DNA of 35,003 nucleotides from Deltaproteobacteria bacterium (GTDB lineage Bacteria; Desulfobacterota; Dissulfuribacteria; Dissulfuribacterales; JALVPX01). The notes under the pieces are model-generated. The model was not told the origin of the DNA. It did not search any database and saw only the letters and a program-made list of their open reading frames with translations. The stretch spans positions 1-35,003 of the forward strand of contig JALVVK010000084.1 of NCBI GenBank assembly GCA_027023445.1, written 5' to 3'. The translations under genes and the position numbers were made by a program. Positions 29,881-35,003 of this stretch are shown here, in pieces. How positions within the stretch are numbered: the stretch's first letter is position 1; every line of letters starts with the position of its first letter.

Positions 29881-30167
29881 TAAACCCGGATTATGCACCT
29901 CAAATGGCTGAAAAAATGATTTACCGTGAAAATAGCTCATGGGTCATAGCTCATGGTTTAAGAAATAGGATGATTTTTTGTGACTATCATCTATGAGCCA
30001 TGAGCATGAAAATGTTGAATGATAAATGTTGAATTGTAAATTATGGCAGACAAATTTTTAATCTTTTACTTTGAGCCTTGAGCTTTCAGCTTTGAGCTAT
30101 TTCCTTCAGTTGCGTGCCCTTAGCCTTGCATCTTCGGCAAGCTTGCGAGCCGCATAATCCGGGTTTA
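29881..30167. repeat. Copy 2 of the TIR-bounded heptamer-array element (287 bp)
   Basis: Perfect 16-bp terminal inverted repeats TAAACCCGGATTATGC (29881-29896) / GCATAATCCGGGTTTA (30152-30167); internal heptamer arrays; homologous to 24054-24325. Confidence 0.85.
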
Positions 30168-30276
30168 AGGACCATTTAGCTTTTCCTCCATGTAGCCGAT
30201 AGATATAAAGATGTGCGTAATGCCAGGCTTGTTTTTTTACAGCCCTGAAAATGATCGTGGCAAGGGGGATATATTA

Positions 30277-31542
30277 ATGAATATTGAAACCGCCCTTTAC
30301 AGAATAAGCCCCAGGATTCAAAATCTGTTTTATATTTATCTCACACTGACTCTGTTTCTGTTTTTCGCCGTGGCGGCAGCAGGTCAGCACGCGTTTGTGT
30401 CCATGGAAACGACCTTGAATGAGGCACCAGGAAGCCTTGTGGCACAGGTGGAAACAGAGAATGGTGCTGCCGCTTACATGATGTCCGCGCGGGCAAAAGG
30501 CGCTGGAGAAAAGGCCATGCATTTGCTGTCCTCCCTGAGGTTTTTGTTGTTTTTGCTGGCAGGCAGTGCGTTTTTAATCACGTTATGCGCGGGCGTTATC
30601 CTTAACAAAACGTGTTTTGCTCCGCTCAGGGATCTTGGAACACACCTGAGGGAAATGGCCTCAGGACCTGCGGTTAAAGAGGCCCGGATACCTTCCGCGT
30701 CGGTTAAAAACGAGATCGGCGAGATTACCTTCCTTATAAACGCCGTGCTTGAAAGAACCGGGCAATACCTTTCCGGCATCGCGTCAAGGGTTAGCCAGGT
30801 ACAGCAGGAAGTGACTTCAATGGATGAAATTTCAGGGCTTATGTCCGCTGCGGTATCGAAGGTAACGGACATGGCTCATAAGGCGAAAGAGGCTACTGAA
30901 TCCGCGGATCAGAATGTTACGGTGGTTTCCGTGGCAATGGAAGAAATGAACGCAAGCGCTACGGAAATTGCTGAAAGCACGTCCGAGGCAAGTACCATTG
31001 CCAATAATGCTAAAACACAGGCTGACGAGGCAGACGAAGTGATCAACGCCCTTGCCCGCTCATCGCGTAAAATCAGCGAGGTAAGCAAACTCATAGGCTC
31101 CATTGCCGAGCAGACCAACCTTTTGGCGCTCAATGCCACAATAGAGGCCGCAAGGGCGGGCGAGGCCGGGAAGGGTTTTGCCGTAGTGGCAAACGAGGTC
31201 AAAGAGCTGGCAAGGCAGACCGCCCAGTCCGTACAGGAAATAGAAGATATCGTACGGGATTTGAACGTAAAAAGCGAGCAGGCAACCGGAGTTACACAGG
31301 AGATTGTGGATGTAATCGCAAAACTTGCCGAAATCGCTGATACCATAGCATCGGCAGCGGAAGAACAGACTGCTACCACGAATGAATTGAGCTCATACGC
31401 CCAGGGGGCTGCTGAGATGGTCGAACAGGCCACAAAATCCATTGAGGGCATTTCTGATATCGGCAGCCAGGCGGCGGAGACGGCAGACAGGGTAAAATCA
31501 GCCCTTAAAAGTCTCATTGACCTCACCGAAGACCTCAAATAG
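30277..31542 (+). CDS. Methyl-accepting chemotaxis protein (compact)
   Basis: Track ORF starts at 30211; ATG at 30277 preferred because of SD caaggggga; two TM segments, tip [40 protein letters not shown]. Confidence 0.9.
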   Translation: MNIETALYRISPRIQNLFYIYLTLTLFLFFAVAAAGQHAFVSMETTLNEAPGSLVAQVETENGAAAYMMSARAKGAGEKAMHLLSSLRFLLFLLAGSAFLITLCAGVILNKTCFAPLRDLGTHLREMASGPAVKEARIPSASVKNEIGEITFLINAVLERTGQYLSGIASRVSQVQQEVTSMDEISGLMSAAVSKVTDMAHKAKEATESADQNVTVVSVAMEEMNASATEIAESTSEASTIANNAKTQADEADEVINALARSSRKISEVSKLIGSIAEQTNLLALNATIEAARAGEAGKGFAVVANEVKELARQTAQSVQEIEDIVRDLNVKSEQATGVTQEIVDVIAKLAEIADTIASAAEEQTATTNELSSYAQGAAEMVEQATKSIEGISDIGSQAAETADRVKSALKSLIDLTEDLK

Positions 31543-31643
31543 CAGGCGTCAGGCATATCTGACTCAGCCTCCTTCCTTTCAGCCATACGGCATTTCCCCG
31601 ATTTGTCCGTTTTTTATGCCCTTATGCTGAATATGGCATCGTG

Positions 31644-31659
31644 TTTTCATGCATGAAAA
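31644..31659. promoter_or_regulatory. Perfect 16-bp palindrome TTTTCATGCATGAAAA, candidate operator
   Basis: Read directly; intergenic, upstream of the nrdD promoter. Confidence 0.4.
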
Positions 31660-31672
31660 TGTTAATGGGCCC

Positions 31673-31685
31673 AATGTGGCACATT
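31673..31685. promoter_or_regulatory. Palindrome AATGTG-G-CACATT, candidate operator
   Basis: Read directly; perfect 6-1-6 inverted repeat upstream of nrdD. Confidence 0.4.
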
Positions 31686-31729
31686 ATCCGAATCTGTTTT
31701 TGGGCAGGCGCCATTACCGAATTTTTTTC

Positions 31730-31758
31730 TTGACTACCACAATATATGGTGGTATAAA
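31730..31758 (+). promoter_or_regulatory. Sigma70-like promoter of the nrd operon: TTGACT-17 nt-TATAAA
   Basis: -35 at 31730-31735, -10 at 31753-31758, 17-nt spacer, upstream of nrdD. Confidence 0.7.
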
Positions 31759-31775
31759 GCCACAATATATACAAT
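31736..31775. promoter_or_regulatory. Tandem NrdR-box-like sites
   Basis: ACCACAATATATGGTGGT (31736-31753) and CCACAATATATACAAT (31760-31775); resemble the acaCwAtATaTwGtgt consensus; overlap the promoter. Confidence 0.75.
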
Positions 31776-31809
31776 ATTTTCCAAAAAATTCTTTAAAATG
31801 AGGTGGTTA

Positions 31810-33975
31810 ATGGCCAGCACAATTCATCAACTATTGCCCAGAACCGAATCCTCCCAGCCTGTCCACGAACACAAAAATGTTGAATCCACTGAAAGGGCGC
31901 TGTTTGTCCGCACTTCTGACGAAACCCTCAAGGGGTGGAACAGATCACGGATCGTGGAGGCCCTTGTCAAGGAAACCTTTGTTGACAGGGAAACGGCAGA
32001 GGACATAAGCCTTGAGGTAGAAAGCTTTATCCGTTCTTCCAGGATCAAGACAGTAACCGCGCCGCTGATCAGGGAGCTGGTGAACGCCCGGCTTGTGGAA
32101 AGGGGCCTTGAGGATGCGAGAAGGCTTCATACCAGGTTGGGGACACCGCTTTATGACGTGGAAGAGCTTATCGTGCTGCCAAACAAGGAAAACGCCAACG
32201 TGCCTCACGGTCCGGAGGCCACAAACCTTACCCTTGCCGAATGGATTAAAAAGGAGTACGCCCTGCTGCGGGTGTTCAGCGATCAGGTGGCTGAGGCGCA
32301 CCTGCGTGGCGACATACACCTGCATGACCTTGGCTTTGTTGATCGTCCTTACTGTTCCGGTCAGTCCATTGCCTATGTACAGAAGTTCGGGCTTCATCTT
32401 CCCAATTCACTTGCGAACGCCAAACCTGCCAAGCATGCCGAGGTACTGCTGGCCCACATGGTAAAATTCTCAGCGGCCCTTCAGTGCCATTTCGCCGGCG
32501 CCATTGGCTGGGATGCGGTCAATCTCTTCTTTGCTCCGTACATTGAGGATCTTACGGACCGGGAGGTAGAGCAGCTTGCGCAGATGCTGATTTTTGAATA
32601 TTCCCAGCAGGCGGTGGCAAGGGGCGGTCAGGCCATATTCTCAGATATCAATCTCTACTGGGAGATTCCAAAACATTTCGAGTCCGTCCCTGCCCTCGGG
32701 CCGGGCGGCGAATACACGGGCAAGACCTATGGCGACTACCTTGAGCAGGCCCAGAGATTTGTATGGGCGCTCTTTGATGTATACAAACAGGGAGATGCCG
32801 CGGGCAGGCCGTTCTTTTTCCCCAAGCCCCTTGTGCACATCACCGAGAGGTTTTTCTCCACCCCGGGGCACCAGGATTTTCTGAACCATATCTGTGATGT
32901 GGCAAGCCTTAAGGGCAACACCTATTTTGTCTTTGACCGGGGAGAAACCGCCAAGATTTCCGAGTGCTGCCGGCTTTCCTTTAAGCTTGAGGAATCAGAC
33001 CTGGAAGACGCAAGGCAGCCATGGAAAATGCGCTACAGTGCCCTTCAGAATGTCACGGTTAACCTTCCAAGGCTGGCCTACGAATCCCAGGGAGACGACA
33101 CGAGGCTGTTCCAGCTTCTGACCGAAAGGGTTGCTCTCTGCGTGCAGGCCCACAAGGAGAAAAAGGCCTTTATCCAGAGGCTCATGTCCTACAAGGACGA
33201 GGGTCCCCTGGGGCTCCTTAACATGGAACTTGACGGAGAGCCCTACCTGAGGATGCACCGGGCCTCCTACCTGATCGGCATGACCGGGCTGAACGAACTG
33301 GTCAGGGCCCACACGGGCGAGGAACTTCACGAATCAGAGACTGCTGTCAGGTTCGGCCTCAAGGTGATCGCCCACATGAAACTCGTTGCGGATAGGTTCT
33401 CCAGGCTGGAGAAGATGAAATTCGTGCTGGAACAGACCCCTGCCGAAAGTACGGCGTACCGTTTCGCAAGGCTTGACCTGGATGCCCACCTGTCTCCGGC
33501 AAGGGATGTAATCAAGGGAGACCTTGCGTCCAACCAGGTATATTATACCAATTCCACGCTGTTCGATGTGGGAGCGCCCATGGGGGCCATTGACAGGGTA
33601 CGTCTGGAAGGCCTGTTCCATCCCCTGATTGAGGCGGGCGCCATCTCGCATATCTGGCTGGGGGAGGCGCGCCCGGACGCAAAGGCACTGTCACAGTTTG
33701 TGATAAAGACCTTCCAGCTTACGAAAAACGACCAGATCGCCTTCTCACCGGAGTTCACAACCTGTAATGTCTGCGGAAAGACCTCCAGGGGCCTGCACGA
33801 CACCTGTGATGCCTGCGGATCCTCCGACGTGGATGGCATTACGAGGATCACCGGCTACTTTACCAAGGTTTCGAGCTGGAACCAGGGGAAGCGCGCGGAG
33901 CTTAGGGACCGCTACAGGAATCCGGAGTTCATGTCCCAGTTCACCCCATCGTACAGCAGCGAGGAGGATGCTTGA
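31810..33975 (+). CDS. nrdD: Anaerobic (class III) ribonucleoside-triphosphate reductase with ATP-cone, Zn-finger and glycyl-radical C-terminus
   Basis: ATP-cone VRTSDETLKGWNRSRIVEALVKET; Zn site CNVCGK...CDACGS; glycyl-radical region ITRITGYFTKVSSWNQGKRAELRDRYR; ATG at 31810 follows SD aggtgg (track ORF starts at 31798). Confidence 0.94.
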   Translation: MASTIHQLLPRTESSQPVHEHKNVESTERALFVRTSDETLKGWNRSRIVEALVKETFVDRETAEDISLEVESFIRSSRIKTVTAPLIRELVNARLVERGLEDARRLHTRLGTPLYDVEELIVLPNKENANVPHGPEATNLTLAEWIKKEYALLRVFSDQVAEAHLRGDIHLHDLGFVDRPYCSGQSIAYVQKFGLHLPNSLANAKPAKHAEVLLAHMVKFSAALQCHFAGAIGWDAVNLFFAPYIEDLTDREVEQLAQMLIFEYSQQAVARGGQAIFSDINLYWEIPKHFESVPALGPGGEYTGKTYGDYLEQAQRFVWALFDVYKQGDAAGRPFFFPKPLVHITERFFSTPGHQDFLNHICDVASLKGNTYFVFDRGETAKISECCRLSFKLEESDLEDARQPWKMRYSALQNVTVNLPRLAYESQGDDTRLFQLLTERVALCVQAHKEKKAFIQRLMSYKDEGPLGLLNMELDGEPYLRMHRASYLIGMTGLNELVRAHTGEELHESETAVRFGLKVIAHMKLVADRFSRLEKMKFVLEQTPAESTAYRFARLDLDAHLSPARDVIKGDLASNQVYYTNSTLFDVGAPMGAIDRVRLEGLFHPLIEAGAISHIWLGEARPDAKALSQFVIKTFQLTKNDQIAFSPEFTTCNVCGKTSRGLHDTCDACGSSDVDGITRITGYFTKVSSWNQGKRAELRDRYRNPEFMSQFTPSYSSEEDA

Positions 33976-34337
33976 AAATGATACTTTTTACCAGTCATAA
34001 GTGCACAAGATGCAGGGAAATTCATGATGTCTTTGTCCTGGAGTCTCTTAACATAAAAGAGGTGGTCCTCACCCAGGAAAACGCCGAGGGCCTGGCGGAG
34101 CTTGCCTGGATGGGCCTTGTGGAAGAGGCACAGAAATCCCTTCCCATCCTGGTGGAGCCTGACGGCAGTGTTCATACCGATGTCAGCAAAATAGTGGAGG
34201 TGCTCTCCCGGAGGGCCAGGGATGTTTTATCTCAAAGGCTTCTTTCAGGGGCAACGGTGGCGGAGGCGGCGGGATCCATGGAACAGACAGGCGGCGGCGC
34301 GGCTGTCTGCACGGATGGATCATGCAGGCTGAGTTGA
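33972..34337 (+). CDS. Glutaredoxin/NrdH-like redoxin with CTRC motif and C-terminal extension
   Basis: MILFTSHKCTRCREIHDVFV; thioredoxin-fold-like SLPILVEPDGSV; overlaps the nrdD stop by 4 nt. Confidence 0.75.
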   Translation: MKMILFTSHKCTRCREIHDVFVLESLNIKEVVLTQENAEGLAELAWMGLVEEAQKSLPILVEPDGSVHTDVSKIVEVLSRRARDVLSQRLLSGATVAEAAGSMEQTGGGAAVCTDGSCRLS

Positions 34338-35003
34338 GCCTTGGATCCATCTCCATCAAGGGCTTTATCGAAACCTCCTTCCTTGACTGGCGCGGCAGGA
34401 TGTGCTTCGTGCTGTTTCTTGGCGGATGCAATTTCAGGTGCCCGTTCTGTCACAACCGGGACCTTGTTCTCCACCACATGGATGTCCCCACCCTGGAAGC
34501 GGGTCAGATTTTTTCAAGGTTTCGAAAACTCAGGGGCTGGCAGGACTCTGTCTGTATAACAGGGGGAGAGCCGTGCATGCAGCCCGACCTTCCGGAATTG
34601 CTGAAGGCCCTTAAGGATGTGGGCCTTTTTATAAAGCTGGACACCAACGGTTCATTCCCCGATATGCTGGAACGCGTAATATCCCAAGGCCTTGTGGATG
34701 CCTTTGCAATGGATGTCAAAACCATTCCCTGTCCCCTTCTTTATTCCGAATGCGCGGGCGTCAAGGTTGACATCTCCAGGATCAGGCAGAGTATATCCAT
34801 CATAAAAACAAGCGGCCTGGAGCATCTTTTCAGGATGACCATTCTGCCAGTATTTCACCCACCCGAACTTATCTGTATGTGGGCGGATCACCTGAAAGGT
34901 GAAGGCAGCCTGCTTGCTATCCAGAACTTCAGGCCGGGTGTCACCCTTGATCCGGCCTTCTCCGGTGAGCGTGCCTACTCAGAGGATGAATTCCAGGCAA
35001 TGG
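34322..35003 (+). CDS. nrdG: Anaerobic RNR activating protein (radical SAM), 3' end beyond window
   Basis: Open frame from ATG 34322: MQAELSLGSISIKGFIETSFLDWRGRMCFVLFLGGCNFRCPFCHNRDL (CxxxCxxC), VCITGGEPCMQPDLPELLK; no stop before the window end, so missing from the track. Confidence 0.9.
   Translation, partial: MQAELSLGSISIKGFIETSFLDWRGRMCFVLFLGGCNFRCPFCHNRDLVLHHMDVPTLEAGQIFSRFRKLRGWQDSVCITGGEPCMQPDLPELLKALKDVGLFIKLDTNGSFPDMLERVISQGLVDAFAMDVKTIPCPLLYSECAGVKVDISRIRQSISIIKTSGLEHLFRMTILPVFHPPELICMWADHLKGEGSLLAIQNFRPGVTLDPAFSGERAYSEDEFQAM

Noticed and set aside
29933-30103. CRISPR-like array
   Set aside because: Units are contiguous degenerate 7-mers with no spacers and no cas genes nearby

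Overview
This 35 kb window is a gene-dense bacterial chromosome segment. The gene content (complete trp operon, AhbD-like radical SAM with hemE/hemH/hemY, class III RNR, many MCPs) suggests Desulfobacterota, but that is inference. In order it contains: a partial minus-strand CDS; a hybrid sensor histidine kinase; rlmD; a HAD-like protein with a small conserved-looking partner; a pabB-pabC fusion; a complete minus-strand trpEGDCFBA operon; an overlapping M20 amidohydrolase / GCS2-type ligase / gamma-glutamyltransferase operon; a periplasmic binding protein paired with a chemoreceptor; an AhbD-like radical SAM/SPASM gene followed by hemE-hemH-hemY and hflK-hflC; a second chemoreceptor; and an nrdD / glutaredoxin-like / nrdG operon cut by the window end. 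The most notable signals outside the supplied ORF track are: (1) a 32-codon trp leader peptide (W-Q-W-C-N-W) with a 16-bp attenuator hairpin and mutually exclusive pairings; (2) two diverged copies of a ~0.28 kb intergenic element with terminal inverted repeats, filled with in-phase degenerate 7-nt repeats, whose copies differ by two heptamers; (3) tandem NrdR-box-like sites over a sigma70-like promoter plus two further palindromes upstream of nrdD; (4) an nrdG CDS running off the window end. No tRNA, rRNA, CRISPR array or transposase gene was recognised by eye.
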